Shown: positions 36,934-47,151, counted from the first letter of the stretch. The stretch is 64,000 bases of DNA from DAMCZI01 sp032095175 (GCA_032095175.1 DAMCZI010000003.1:62001-126000), one strand, 5' to 3'. Notes: generated from the sequence alone by a model not told the origin. A program made the numbers and translations.

Positions 36934-37917
36934 ATGAACCAAGAAAAAATCAAAGCACTGGAAAATAGAATAAATAGTGATTATAGCAATATAGCGGGTA
37001 TCATTGCACAAAAAAGCGGTATAAAATTATATGAAAACTACTATAATGGATACACCGCCAATAACGCCATCCATGTAGCTTCGGTAACAAAAAGTGTTAT
37101 TTCTGTATTGGTTGGTATAGCCATAGATAATGGATATATCAAAAGTGTAGACCAGAAAGTATTGGATTTTTTCCCTAATCATACTGTTAAAACAGGTGAA
37201 AAAACAATACAGAGCATTACTATTAAAAATCTGCTTACCATGACTGCCCCATATAAATATAAGATAGAGCCATATGAAAAGTTCTTCACAAGCCCGAACC
37301 CGATTCAATATGCACTCGATTTATTAGGTGGAGATGGAGCCGTTGGAGAATTTAATTATTCCGCTATCGGAGGAACTCACATTTTGTCAGGTATCCTTGT
37401 AAGGGCAACAGAACGATCCGTACTTGATTTCGCTACGGAAAATTTATTCTCGCCTCTGGGAATCAATGTTCCGCACAATGTGGTACTACGTAGTAAAGAA
37501 GAGCATTTCGCCGTTATGAACGATAGAAATACCAATGGCTGGGCTGTTGACCCACAAGGGATAAACACTGCAAGCTGGGGGCTTTTCTTAACGCCTGCTG
37601 ATATGGGTAAAATAGGTGAACTGTACCTAAATGGCGGAATGTGGGATGGTAAACAAATTGTATCGTCTGGGTGGATAGCTGAGAGCATAAGGGAACATAG
37701 TCGTTGCGTCCAATGGGGCAATTTGGACTATGGATATCTTTGGTGGATTATTGACAGAGATAGTTATGCGGCTTTTGGAGATGGTGGAAATGTAATTTAT
37801 GTCAATACAAAGAAAAAAATTGTTGTTTCTATAGCTTCTTTCTTTATGCCGGATGCTAAGGATAGGGTAGAACTTATTAAAGAGTATATTGAACCAATGA
37901 TTGAAAGTTGTATATAG
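36934..37917 (+). CDS. Serine hydrolase, class C beta-lactamase-like
   Basis: 327 residues. The catalytic S-x-x-K tetrad appears in VASVTKSVI near residue 49. A YSA motif (in FNYSAIGGTH) sits in place of YxN, and FGDGGNVIYV takes the position of the KTG-type strand. There is no signal peptide, so it is cytoplasmic, unlike true secreted beta-lactamases; esterase or peptidase activity is more likely. AAAGGAGG precedes the ATG, right after a palindromic operator candidate. Confidence 0.8.
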   Translation: MNQEKIKALENRINSDYSNIAGIIAQKSGIKLYENYYNGYTANNAIHVASVTKSVISVLVGIAIDNGYIKSVDQKVLDFFPNHTVKTGEKTIQSITIKNLLTMTAPYKYKIEPYEKFFTSPNPIQYALDLLGGDGAVGEFNYSAIGGTHILSGILVRATERSVLDFATENLFSPLGINVPHNVVLRSKEEHFAVMNDRNTNGWAVDPQGINTASWGLFLTPADMGKIGELYLNGGMWDGKQIVSSGWIAESIREHSRCVQWGNLDYGYLWWIIDRDSYAAFGDGGNVIYVNTKKKIVVSIASFFMPDAKDRVELIKEYIEPMIESCI

Positions 37918-38095
37918 TGACTCCGTATTTATCGGGGAGATTATAATCAAAAGCTTAATACTTAACGAATTATGTAATTAAATAAAATTCCAATAACCTT
38001 AAACAACCTTTCAAATAGAGAGGTTGTTTTTATACCCTAAACCAAGACAGGAAAGATGAAAATAGATGAAAAATCAAAGTGTTGTAACCAGGCCA

Positions 38096-38210
38096 GGCAG
38101 ATAATACGGATATCAAGAGAATTTTGGAAGTGTATTTTAAACAGAATGTTACAACTGATAGGTATGAAGATTTTGATGGTGAGAAGTGGGTTGTGTTTGT
38201 AGAGCAGTAA
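38096..38210 (+). pseudogene. Gene-tail remnant, copy 2 of repeat
   Basis: An open frame without a start reads ADNTDIKRILEVYFKQNV then TDRYEDFDGEKWVVFVEQ and a stop. Its last 45 bp are shared with 35520-35577. The parent family is not recognised. Confidence 0.45.
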
Positions 38211-38694
38211 CTGTTGTGATTGAGAATCTCCTCTAAAAGTTATATAATAAACAAAATATAGCTTAATAAAGATATTTTTTCAAAAAGGAAGTTATCTCAA
38301 AATAGGAAATATTTATTATTTATATAATCTCTGACGCAAAAGGAATCATTGATTGCCGCAAGTAAAATCAAGTAATGCAATTTTCATTTCAAAAGCAAGC
38401 GGTATTCCTTGGGCAACTCTGTCGGGTATCTGCTCCGGCAAAACAAGCTTAACACGCTGTAATGCCCAAACCCCTTCAGAAGCTGTCGGGCACACTTGGT
38501 ATGACCACTGAAGATATATTAGCCCTCACGGTAGAGCCTTCTGAAAGTCAGAAAAAAGGAAAACTCTGTGACCGCTCCTACTTGGAAACGAACCTCTCTG
38601 CCCATCTCCAAAAGGCAATCTAAGCTAATACAAAAACCAAGATAAAGTAATTATTACTTTACATATTAATATAGGCTGAAAGGTGGAGATAACT
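38211..38694. other. Region with coding remnants
   Basis: A 40-codon frame at 38501-38623 (MTTEDILALTVEPSESQKKG...) and noticeably higher GC around 38350-38620 suggest the decayed tail of a gene from elsewhere. No family was recognised. Confidence 0.35.
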
Positions 38695-39309
38695 ATGAAT
38701 CAGAAAGAAAGAATGTTGGCGGGTCTGCCATATAAAGCGTGGCTAAACGGTTTAGCAGAAGAACGAATGGAGAATAAAAAGAAGATATATGAGTATAATC
38801 ACTGTCTACCAGATGAAGGTGAAAAAATTGGTGAATTAATAAGAGATATTCTTGGTAAAGTAGGTGTAGGTATACATATTGAAGCCCCGTTTCATTGTGA
38901 TTATGGAAAGAATATTGAAATTGGGGATTACTTTTTTGCAAATTACAATTGTACCATTTTAGATGTGGGAAAAGTAATCATAGGTGATAATGTACAATTT
39001 GCTCCAAATGTTTCCCTATATACAGCAGGTCATCCAATACATCCTGATTCACGAAATTCTGGATATGAATATGGTATTGGAATAACAATAGGAAATAATG
39101 TTTGGCTTGGTGGAAATGTTGTTGTAAATCCTGGAGTTCATATTGGAAATAATGTTGTTATTGGTTCGGGAAGTGTAGTTACCAAAGATATTCCAGATAA
39201 TGTGATAGCAGTAGGAAATCCATGCAAGGTTATTCGTGAAATTACAGAAGAAGACCGTAAGTATTATTATAAAAACTACGAGTTTGATGTTGATGATTAC
39301 AACCTTTAG
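38695..39309 (+). CDS. Maltose/galactoside O-acetyltransferase family protein
   Basis: 204 residues from ATG 38695 (GGTGGAG upstream). The N-terminal Mac domain (MLAGLPYKAW...EERMENKKKIYEYN) is followed by a left-handed beta-helix of hexapeptide repeats (IGDNVQFAPNVSLYTAGHPIHP, GNNVWLGGNVVVNPGVHIGNN) with the catalytic-type His in AGHPI. It transfers acetyl from acetyl-CoA to sugars. Residues and length are complete. Confidence 0.88.
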   Translation: MNQKERMLAGLPYKAWLNGLAEERMENKKKIYEYNHCLPDEGEKIGELIRDILGKVGVGIHIEAPFHCDYGKNIEIGDYFFANYNCTILDVGKVIIGDNVQFAPNVSLYTAGHPIHPDSRNSGYEYGIGITIGNNVWLGGNVVVNPGVHIGNNVVIGSGSVVTKDIPDNVIAVGNPCKVIREITEEDRKYYYKNYEFDVDDYNL

Positions 39310-39500
39310 TTTGTTTCGCTGTAATTAAAGTGTCTGGACTATATTGGGCCTATAACAAATTAAGAGCCGTTGCATCAAGTCAGATACAATGGCTCAATTT
39401 CATGATTAGCGAGATTTTCTCGGGTGGTGGATTCAAAGCAGTTTCGGAAGGTGTGCTCATAACCTCACTGATAAATATAAGTTCGACACTCGCTAATAAT
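39310..39500. other. Short gap with unlikely ORF
   Basis: A GTG-initiated 75-codon frame (39330-39557) overlaps the 3' end of the opposite-strand regulator and has no recognisable domain. I leave it uncalled. Confidence 0.4.
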
Positions 39501-40157
39501 TCATGGGCGAGTACACTTTCTCAGCAGATACTGTTTATCCAATATCTTAAAGCCTGACTCTCTTCTTTCTAATATCCCGCTCTGGCACAGATCATTAAGC
39601 ACTCGAAATAGATGTCGATAACTAATTCCAATGGACTTGGATACATCTGAAAGAATATCTGTAAACAACCCATTATGCTCTGCCATAAGAATATAGGAAC
39701 ACAGACGCTCTTCGCTGGAATACAATGCAGATGCTATGTGTGCATTGCTACTGTTCAGCAGCTTGGTCGACAGACCTCTGGCCACCTGATTCATAAATAT
39801 AGTGTTATTAAGCAAATAAGTCAAGTTGCGTGACAATGGAATTCTAATGCAAATAGAAGGTAAGGCCGCAATAGATGTGGCTGAAGCAGACTTATCTTCC
39901 TGCATAAGTTCAATGTCTCCCAGAATTCCATTGGAAATATAGTAGCAGAGTGTAAGATCCTTTCCGTTTCCGGCAAGCATGCATACTTTAACTTTCCCCT
40001 GTATCACAATGAATAGTTGGTCAACTGGGATACCCTGATTTAGAATGATTTCGCCAGTTTTAAAATGGCAGAGAGCACAGTCATTTATGTCCCTCAGAAC
40101 AAGTCCATATTTTTTCAGCGCAGATCTTCCGTCCGCAGTAATCGGATGTTTTGTCAT
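39501..40157 (-). CDS. Crp/Fnr-family regulator (YeiL-like)
   Basis: About 218 residues from ATG 40157 (AAGGGAG upstream). The cyclic-nucleotide-binding-like domain (FKTGEIILNQG, LFIVIQGKVKV, YYISNGILGDIELM) is followed by a helix-turn-helix (SKSIGISYRHLFRVLNDLCQSGIL). It resembles YeiL-type regulators with no obvious iron-sulfur cysteines. It is divergent from the DMT permease at 40271, which it likely controls; the 113-bp spacer would hold the operator. Confidence 0.8.
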   Translation of the reverse strand: MTKHPITADGRSALKKYGLVLRDINDCALCHFKTGEIILNQGIPVDQLFIVIQGKVKVCMLAGNGKDLTLCYYISNGILGDIELMQEDKSASATSIAALPSICIRIPLSRNLTYLLNNTIFMNQVARGLSTKLLNSSNAHIASALYSSEERLCSYILMAEHNGLFTDILSDVSKSIGISYRHLFRVLNDLCQSGILERRESGFKILDKQYLLRKCTRP

Positions 40158-40270
40158 GGCCTTCACTCCCTTATGATATTTGATTTTATTGTATGCGATA
40201 CACCCTGACAAATGTCCTATACTTTTCGTCGAGGTAGAGAATACAATAGAGAAAAACAGGAGGGAATAAT

Positions 40271-41230
40271 ATGTATTATCTGTTAGCAATTTTGGCAGGC
40301 GTTGTCATTTCTACAATGGTATCGCTGAATGGTGAACTCACCCAGGCATATGGAACATATTTTGCAGCGGTGATTATTCATGTCGTTGGCGTGATATTTG
40401 CAATAATCCTATGTGTAGCAAGAAAAGAAAAAATACTGATTAAAAGTGGTGCTCCAATCTGGGCCTATTTAGGTGGTGCTATTGGCGTACTGACCACGCT
40501 GTTTAACAATTACGCTTTTGGGCGGATCACTATGACCAGCATCGTTGCATTGGGGCTTTTGGGTCAAAGCCTTGCATCTGTTGCTCTTGATTCTTTTGGA
40601 TGGCTTGGTATAGAAAAGCGCCAGATAAAGAAAAATTCGGTTATTGGTTTCCTGCTTGCAATTGCAGGCATCTTCCTTATGATGGATCAATCCGTCTCGG
40701 TGGATATGCCTGCCGTCATTCTATCCCTTGGAGCCGGTATTACGGTGGTTCTGTCCAGAACGGTAAATTACCGACTATCTAAGGAATCAAGTCCATTAGT
40801 TGGCTCATTTATCAACCATTTGGTGGGGCTGCCTATTTGCATTGTACTGGCGCTCTTTTTTCAAAGATCGTTCTGGATGATAACAGCAAGTGTAAAACCT
40901 TGGATGTTCTTGGGCGGAATACTTGGCGTGGTAACCGTACTTATCTTTAATATCACTGTTCCAAAGGTGTCAGCATTTCGATTAACCCTATTATCTTTCA
41001 TAGGGCAAGTCTTTACTGGGATCTCTTTGGATTTGGCGCAGGGGTTGGAATATTCTAATACTTCTTTTACCGGAGGTCTCGTAATCGCCGCAGGTTTACT
41101 GACAAATATGGCTTTGGATCAGTGGAGTATTTACAAAAAGCAAAAAGAAGAAAGGTATTGGAAGAACATTCAGGAAGCTGAAAATGCTCACTGGGAAAAG
41201 CTGTTCAGCAATGAAAAGTTGGAGGAGTGA
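40271..41230 (+). CDS. DMT-superfamily permease, DUF606/YdcZ type
   Basis: 319 residues with about ten membrane segments arranged as two repeats of five (YYLLAILAGVVISTMVSLNGELTQ and SLGAGITVVLSRTVNYRLSK begin each half), as in fused DUF606 (YdcZ) proteins, an EamA-like branch. It is probably an exporter of small metabolites. AGGAGGG precedes the start. The final ~30 residues are charged and cytoplasmic. Confidence 0.82.
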   Translation: MYYLLAILAGVVISTMVSLNGELTQAYGTYFAAVIIHVVGVIFAIILCVARKEKILIKSGAPIWAYLGGAIGVLTTLFNNYAFGRITMTSIVALGLLGQSLASVALDSFGWLGIEKRQIKKNSVIGFLLAIAGIFLMMDQSVSVDMPAVILSLGAGITVVLSRTVNYRLSKESSPLVGSFINHLVGLPICIVLALFFQRSFWMITASVKPWMFLGGILGVVTVLIFNITVPKVSAFRLTLLSFIGQVFTGISLDLAQGLEYSNTSFTGGLVIAAGLLTNMALDQWSIYKKQKEERYWKNIQEAENAHWEKLFSNEKLEE

Positions 41231-41279
41231 TATTTTGCTGATTTTCCATATATATCTCTTATTACCATATAACCTCCTC

Positions 41280-41762
41280 CTAAAAGAGAGTTTCTAATGT
41301 AGTGTTGTGGAATATACGGATAAGTACTTGATTGCAGATTACAGCATTTTCAATTAGGGCTTCTATGCTGTCAAATGCCTGCTCATCCTCGGATATCCAC
41401 AAAGAAACCGTCTTGGTAGAGCCACTTTTTGAGATAAAGCATTTTATATCCTTGTAGGAAAATTCAAGTTCACGTCCGATATTTATTAAATATATCAAAG
41501 CAGCTAAGGAATGATACTGAAACAACTCATTTGTTAGGTTATCATGTACGTTTTCGGACGTTTTCTCAAGTACATGTTTCCCTTTTGTGCCATCAGCATT
41601 GATATAAAATCCATCAATGATTTCATTGATATCCCCGCCAAATGACCAGTTATTGGATTCGATAAAACCAATAAATTCATTGAAAAAGTCATCTTCAGAT
41701 ATATTCATTGGCACCTCTACACAGCCTTGTATCTCAAACTCTTTGCTCAAAATAATCACCAC
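41280..41762 (-). CDS. Hypothetical protein, YggL-like N-terminal segment
   Basis: 160 residues. The beginning (FEIQGCVEVPMNISEDDFFNEFIGFIESNNWSFGGD) is a short alpha/beta unit common in clostridial proteins that resembles the ribosome-associated YggL fold. The remainder is helical without known motifs. There is no signal peptide or membrane segment. Function unknown. Confidence 0.5.
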   Translation of the reverse strand: MVIILSKEFEIQGCVEVPMNISEDDFFNEFIGFIESNNWSFGGDINEIIDGFYINADGTKGKHVLEKTSENVHDNLTNELFQYHSLAALIYLINIGRELEFSYKDIKCFISKSGSTKTVSLWISEDEQAFDSIEALIENAVICNQVLIRIFHNTTLETLF

Positions 41763-41845
41763 CAGTTATGTAAATTCACTTTATAAACATAAAACTCATG
41801 AACAACTGTTTGCAAGTAACTTGCACGGTTGCATTTTTTATCATT

Positions 41846-42018
41846 CCCTCCTTTGGTAGATGAAAGCGTTTTTTGGGCTCCATTGGTTTTTGTGCATCTT
41901 TTAGAATTGCCCATACTTTGCTGAAACACACAACGTCATAAATACGATTTTCTACACATAATTTCTGTATCCGATGTTCGGAAATGTCCTACTTGGTTGG
42001 AGCTTCTTTTGTTGACAT
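41846..42018 (-). pseudogene. MerR-like/excisionase-type HTH remnant
   Basis: From ATG 42018 the reverse strand reads MSTKEAPTK, stop, then ISEHRIQKLCVENRIYDVV and VWAILKDAQKPMEPKKR. The pattern matches small HTH proteins (WGISxRRVQ...GRAWAIPKDAEKP) often carried by clostridial mobile elements. An in-frame stop and an altered N-terminus mark it as decayed. Confidence 0.5.
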
Positions 42019-42401
42019 ATATTCTATCCTACTTACCTTCTATAAGAACTATTATATACAGTTAAATTGTATACGTTTAAACATATGATATCAAGTCCAA
42101 GAAGTTATTGTTCAAAGATGGTATGGTATTCAAATATAAAGAATGATAAAGCTTTGATTTCTGTTGCATGGATATACTCTCTTCTCTTGCAATCGCATGA
42201 AAATATCTTAAAACCTTTATTTCCATAAATATCCTCTTTTCATTATCAGTTTATATCAAATATATCAAAAATAAATATGACTGGATAGCATAGAAGAATA
42301 TTTGATATAAGCATTTGCTATAAATAAAACAACATATTAAAATAAGTATTAGGGATTCTTAAAGATCTTATAGATAAAATGTGAAGAGAGAAGGTGTTGG
42401 C
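42019..42401. other. AT-rich intergenic region
   Basis: No gene is supported. It ends with AGAGAGAAGGTG before the TTG start of the DUF362 gene. Confidence 0.4.
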
Positions 42402-43430
42402 TTGAGTAAAGTATTTTTTATTAAAAATTCAGAATCGGATTATGAGAAGCTTGGAAAAGATGCTTTGGAACTTTTGAAAAAAATAGTATCAGAAACTGGA
42501 CATAGGTTTGAAAAAGAAGTACCCATAAAGGTTCATTTTGGTGAAAAGGGAAACAAAACCTTTATTCCTGCTAAGTGTTATGATGAAACCATAAATTATC
42601 TGAAAGAAAAGGGAGTATCTCCATCTTATATCGAAACCAACGTACTGTATAGGGGATCAAGGACTACTACAGAGCTTCATATTGAGACGGCAAAATCCCA
42701 TGGTTTCACGCAGATTCCAATTATAATAGCAGACGGAGACATTGGAACAGAGTATGATGAAATAGAAATAAACAAAGAATATATCAGTAAATGTAAAATA
42801 GGTAAGGGATATGGGAAATACAAACAATTTATTGTTATGAGCCATTTTAAAGGTCACATAGAAGCTGGATTTGGCGGTGCTCTAAAGCAGCTTGCTATGG
42901 GATTTGCTGCTAGAGGTGGAAAGCTGGATCAGCATTCTGGGATATCCCCTGTAGTAGATGCTAGAAAATGTATCTCCTGTGGTATTTGCGTAAATAAATG
43001 TAACTTTGGTGCTATCCAAACTCCAGATACTGCAGTAATTGATGAGAGTAAATGCATTGGTTGTGCAGGGTGTATTGCTGTTTGTCCTCAAGGTGCAATT
43101 GAAAACACCTGGGGAGGATCTCATTTTCTTGAGAAACTTTCTGAGTATGCCTATGGAGCATCAAAAGACAAGGATATCATATACATTACCTTCGTTCATA
43201 ATATCACCAAGGAGTGTGACTGCGCTGGGACACATATGAAACCAATTGTAGATAATATCGGTATTCTAGCGGGAAAAGATCCTGTTGCTTTGGATACTGC
43301 ATGCCTGAATTTAGTTCAGAAAAGCAGTGGGAAAAAACTTTTTGAAAAAGGCAGGCAATCTCTTATACATGCAGAAAAAATAGGATTGGGAACAATGGAG
43401 TATGAACTTATTGAAATAAATAATATATAA
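42402..43430 (+). CDS. DUF362-domain protein with two [4Fe-4S] clusters
   Basis: About 342 residues from TTG 42402 (GAAGGTG upstream); a GTG at 42381 is a less likely start. The DUF362 part (VPIKVHFGEKGNKTFI, SHFKGHIEAGFGGALKQL) surrounds a ferredoxin module with CISCGICVNKC and CIGCAGCIAVCP. It is a soluble iron-sulfur electron-transfer or maturation protein, with no known partner nearby. Confidence 0.83.
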   Translation: MSKVFFIKNSESDYEKLGKDALELLKKIVSETGHRFEKEVPIKVHFGEKGNKTFIPAKCYDETINYLKEKGVSPSYIETNVLYRGSRTTTELHIETAKSHGFTQIPIIIADGDIGTEYDEIEINKEYISKCKIGKGYGKYKQFIVMSHFKGHIEAGFGGALKQLAMGFAARGGKLDQHSGISPVVDARKCISCGICVNKCNFGAIQTPDTAVIDESKCIGCAGCIAVCPQGAIENTWGGSHFLEKLSEYAYGASKDKDIIYITFVHNITKECDCAGTHMKPIVDNIGILAGKDPVALDTACLNLVQKSSGKKLFEKGRQSLIHAEKIGLGTMEYELIEINNI

Positions 43431-43460
43431 AGGAAGTCAAAATGACTTCCTTTATATAGT
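43429..43460 (+). terminator. Terminator after the DUF362 gene
   Basis: AAAGGAAGTC and GACTTCCTTT pair around AAAAT and are followed by ATATAG. The stem begins at the stop codon. Confidence 0.75.
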
Positions 43461-43557
43461 TACATATGCTTTTATTGTAGTGAGGAATATTGTGGATTAA
43501 CTGGTTATATAATGTCCAATTTAGCAAAATAATTACATATAAAAGATAAACAATTGA

Positions 43558-43612
43558 AAAGACTATGAGAGTGCTATTATGGCTTAAAGCTCTCATGGTC
43601 TTTTTGCTATTA
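43558..43612 (+). terminator. Terminator-like hairpin upstream of liv operon
   Basis: AAGACTATGAGAG pairs with CTCTCATGGTCTT around ~18 nt, followed by TTTGC. It may be the terminator of the preceding unit or a leader structure of the liv operon. Confidence 0.6.
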
Positions 43613-43725
43613 TTGATAAAGTAAATGTAATATATAATTTGGGAATATTACAATAAAATGTATAGACTTAGCTGGTATAAATTGGTAAAATAAAGATAAA
43701 AAATCATGAAGAGGGGGGTAAAAAT

Positions 43726-44916
43726 ATGAAAAAATTCCTAGCTCTTATAATGGTAGTTGTGCTGACATGTGTAATATTTACAGGATGTTCAGGCAGTAAA
43801 CAGACTGAAGGGAAAAAAGGTAAGGTAATTAAAATTGGTATATTTGAGCCAGCTTCAGGAGAGAATGCAGGAGGAGGAAAACAGGAGGTTTTAGGTATCC
43901 GCTATGCTAATACAGTTACACCTACTGTAACTATAAATGGTGAAACCTACAACGTTGAGCTGGTTGAGGTAGATAATCAGTCAGATACAAGCAAGGCTGT
44001 AACGGCTGCACAGAGTCTTGTTAGCTCAAAGGTAGCTGCTGTTCTTGGCTCCTACGGTTCAGGCGTTTCCATTGCTGCAGGTTCAATATTTAAGGAGGCA
44101 AAGATTCCTGCAATAGGATGTTCCTGTACTAATCCTCAGGTAACTTTAGGTAATGAATATTATTTCCGTGTTTGCTTCCTTGATCCATTCCAGGGAACTG
44201 TTATGGCAAACTTTGCAAGAGAAAAGGGATGCCAGAAGGCAGCTGTTCTGACACAGGCAGGAGATGACTATTCATCAGGTCTTGGAAACTACTTTGCAGA
44301 AGCCTTTGAAAAAGCAGGTGGTACGGTTATAAAGGCAGACTTTCAGACTGGAGAGACAGACTTTTCAGCAATAGTATCCAATTTCCTTAAGGAAAACGTA
44401 GATGTAATATTTGCTCCTTCTTCAATTGAAACTGCTCCACTTATTATTAAACAGGCAAGAACAGCTGGTATAACATGTCCAATTATGGGTGGAGATACAT
44501 GGGAAAATGAAACTATAATAAAGAACGCAGGTGATGCCGCAAAGGAAGTATATTTATCAACCTTCTTTGATGAAAAGGATACTTCTAATGCAGCAGCATC
44601 AGATTTTGTTAAGGGGTTTAAGGCATTCTTGAACGCAGATTCCAAGAATATGACAAACAATGGTGGAACTGAAGGTGTTGCAGCAGTTTCTGCATTGGGC
44701 TATGATGCATACATGTCCGCTATTGAAGCAATTAAGATAGCCAACAGCACTGATGGTTCAGAAATCTGTAAAGCAATATCGAATGTTAACTATGATGGCG
44801 TTACCGGAAACATAACCTTCAATGAAAATGGAGATGCTAACAAAACAATGGCATATATAAAGACCATTGAAAATGGGGCATTTAAATTCTTAAAAACTCA
44901 GACTGTTGCAAAATAG
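43726..44916 (+). CDS. livK: Branched-chain amino-acid ABC transporter substrate-binding lipoprotein
   Basis: 396 residues with a lipoprotein signal (hydrophobic core, FTGC). It binds amino acids outside the membrane in a periplasmic-binding-protein type 1 fold. KIGIFEPASGENAGGG, SSKVAAVLGSYGSG and GGTEGVAAVSALGYDAY match Leu/Ile/Val-binding proteins. It is the first gene of a complete livKHMGF operon; GAGGGGGG precedes the start. Confidence 0.92.
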   Translation: MKKFLALIMVVVLTCVIFTGCSGSKQTEGKKGKVIKIGIFEPASGENAGGGKQEVLGIRYANTVTPTVTINGETYNVELVEVDNQSDTSKAVTAAQSLVSSKVAAVLGSYGSGVSIAAGSIFKEAKIPAIGCSCTNPQVTLGNEYYFRVCFLDPFQGTVMANFAREKGCQKAAVLTQAGDDYSSGLGNYFAEAFEKAGGTVIKADFQTGETDFSAIVSNFLKENVDVIFAPSSIETAPLIIKQARTAGITCPIMGGDTWENETIIKNAGDAAKEVYLSTFFDEKDTSNAAASDFVKGFKAFLNADSKNMTNNGGTEGVAAVSALGYDAYMSAIEAIKIANSTDGSEICKAISNVNYDGVTGNITFNENGDANKTMAYIKTIENGAFKFLKTQTVAK

Positions 44917-44938
44917 TAATAAACAAATTCTTAAAAAA

Positions 44939-44976
44939 TCATGCACGGTAGGTAGCATATATTACCTACTGTGCCT
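44939..44976 (+). terminator. Attenuating hairpin between livK and livH
   Basis: GCACGGTAGGTA and TACCTACTGTGC pair around GCATATAT, followed by CTTATTATTATTTC. A partial terminator here would give livK more transcripts than the permease genes, as is common in binding-protein operons. Confidence 0.75.
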
Positions 44977-45162
44977 TATTATTATTTCAAAAGTGAACAG
45001 CTTAAAGCTATATATACTGCAAAAATTATATTACATTCTATCATTTCAAACATCCTAGGGTCGAACCAGTTTAGTAGGGCTGTTAGAAAAGATATAATAT
45101 AAGAATTTTAATACAGCATACATAGTAAAATAACTGAATTAAATGGATGGAGGTTTTGCTTT

Positions 45163-46053
45163 ATGCAAAATTTATCTTATTATTTACAGCTATTGCTGTC
45201 GGGTGTGACTGTTGGTAGCCTCTATGCATTAATTGCAATAGGGTATACGATGGTTTATGGTATATTGCGCCTGATAAACTTTGCACATGGGGATATTTTC
45301 ATGATGGCAGGTTTTTTTATGATATATATTACAGCTTCGGGTGTGCCCATATATATTTCTATTCCGTTGGTTCTCATTTTAACTGTAATTTTAGGTGTTG
45401 TAGTTGAACGTTTAGCATATAAACCATTAAGAACTGCCCCGAGAATGTCAATAATGATATCTGCAATAGGGGTATCCTATCTACTGCAGAACTTTGCCAC
45501 TTACTTTACGGGTGGACTTGCAAAGCCATATCCTACGATACCATTTATCTCCAAAGGCATTACGATTTTTGGAGTATCCACAAAGGTAATAACAATAATT
45601 ACTCCTATTCTTACGATTCTTCTTGTAATAGGCCTTGTTATATTGATTAAACGTACTAAAATTGGTATGGCTATGCGTGCTGTATCCAAGGACTTTGAAA
45701 TCTCCCAGCTTATGGGTATTAAAATTAATAATGTTATAAGTATGACATTTATAATAGGTTCCTTCCTTGCAGGTGTTGGATCTATTCTTTACTTTTCATA
45801 TTATGAACAGGTTACTCCAACAATAGGTGCTATGCCCGGACTTAAGGCCTTCGTTGCAGCAGTATTCGGAGGTATAGGCTCAGTTCCTGGTGCTGTAATG
45901 GGAGCATATATCATAGGTGTTTGCGAAACCTTTATTAAATCCAATAACAATTATTCCATATTCAGCAATGCTTTTACATTTGCTTTGTTGATTATTATAT
46001 TAGTGCTCAAACCAAACGGTTTGTTTGGAGAAAAATTGTCGGAGAAGGTGTGA
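45163..46053 (+). CDS. livH: Branched-chain amino-acid ABC permease LivH
   Basis: 296 residues with eight or so membrane segments. LLLSGVTVGSLYALIAIGYTMVYGILRLINFAHGDI is the characteristic LivH start, and GIGSVPGAVMGA matches the EAA-like coupling region. It is followed by livM after 3 bp. ATGGAGG lies upstream. Confidence 0.92.
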   Translation: MQNLSYYLQLLLSGVTVGSLYALIAIGYTMVYGILRLINFAHGDIFMMAGFFMIYITASGVPIYISIPLVLILTVILGVVVERLAYKPLRTAPRMSIMISAIGVSYLLQNFATYFTGGLAKPYPTIPFISKGITIFGVSTKVITIITPILTILLVIGLVILIKRTKIGMAMRAVSKDFEISQLMGIKINNVISMTFIIGSFLAGVGSILYFSYYEQVTPTIGAMPGLKAFVAAVFGGIGSVPGAVMGAYIIGVCETFIKSNNNYSIFSNAFTFALLIIILVLKPNGLFGEKLSEKV

Positions 46054-46056
46054 GAT

Positions 46057-47151
46057 ATGAAGAAAAGAACTAAATTAATCGCTTCCTTGATACTTGCAAT
46101 AGTGCTTGTAGGGTTTTTGCTTTATATGGATAATTCTTCATTAAAGAATTCCATGCTTTCAACAGTACTTCAAAAGGGTGCCATATATGCTTTAGTTGCG
46201 GTATCCATGAACCTTTTAAATGGTTTTACAGGCTTATTTTCTTTAGGACAAGCGGGCTTTATGCTTATTGGAGCATATACCTATGGAATTTTAACCATTC
46301 CTACAGCACAACGTGCATCGGTATATCAGTATTTTGATGGGGGAATTGTGCAGTTTGCACTTCCAACACCTGTTGCAATGCTTATTGCAGGCTTGGTTTC
46401 AGCATTTGTAGCATTTTTAATAGGACTACCAGTGTTAAAGCTTAAAAGTGACTATCTTGCTATTGCAACCCTGGGCTTTGCTGAAATCATAAGAGCTATT
46501 ATACAGTGGAGTAAAATAGGACCTCTTACAAACGGATCAAACCTGCTGCGTAATTTCTATACATATAAATCTATACTGTTTCCATTTATTATATCAGGAA
46601 TTTGTATATTAATAATTGTTCTGTTAATACGCTCTACCTATGGACGTGCATTTAAGGCTATACGTGAGGATGAGGTTGCTGCAGAGGCCATGGGAATTAA
46701 TTTGTTTAAACACAAAATACTCTCATTTATGATAAGTTCTTTTTTTGCAGGTATCAGCGGTGTGCTGCTTGCTATGTTCCAGACAACAATACAGGCAAAG
46801 GCTTTTACAGCTGCAATGACCTATGAAATACTGCTTATTGTGGTAATAGGAGGAATAGGCTCAATAACAGGCAGTATTCTTGCATCCTTCCTGTTTGTTG
46901 CCTTTAGTGAATGGTGGCTGAGATTTTTGGATGAACCTATGTTCATAGGTGGGTTTCAGGTACCTTTTCTTCGTACAGGCTTTAGAATGGTAGTATTCTC
47001 CATCGTTATAATGGCAGTAGTTTTGTTCTGGCGTAAAGGCATTATGGGAACTCGGGAATTTTCCTGGGATGCAATAGCCAGATTCTTTAAGGACCCCTTT
47101 GGTATAGTTTCTAAGAAAAAAGGAAAACGGGGGGTGGAGAATAATGCATAG
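46057..47151 (+). CDS. livM: Branched-chain amino-acid ABC permease LivM
   Basis: 364 residues. YALVAVSMNLLNGFTGLFSLGQAGF is the LivM hallmark, with GLPVLKLKSDYLAIATLGFAEIIR and the coupling-helix region RAIREDEVAAEAMG. It forms the second half of the membrane channel with LivH. It overlaps livG by 8 bp. Confidence 0.92.
   Translation: MKKRTKLIASLILAIVLVGFLLYMDNSSLKNSMLSTVLQKGAIYALVAVSMNLLNGFTGLFSLGQAGFMLIGAYTYGILTIPTAQRASVYQYFDGGIVQFALPTPVAMLIAGLVSAFVAFLIGLPVLKLKSDYLAIATLGFAEIIRAIIQWSKIGPLTNGSNLLRNFYTYKSILFPFIISGICILIIVLLIRSTYGRAFKAIREDEVAAEAMGINLFKHKILSFMISSFFAGISGVLLAMFQTTIQAKAFTAAMTYEILLIVVIGGIGSITGSILASFLFVAFSEWWLRFLDEPMFIGGFQVPFLRTGFRMVVFSIVIMAVVLFWRKGIMGTREFSWDAIARFFKDPFGIVSKKKGKRGVENNA

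Noticed and set aside
39330..39557. 75-codon ORF overlapping the Crp/Fnr gene end
   Set aside because: Overlaps a well-supported antisense gene and has no recognisable domain.
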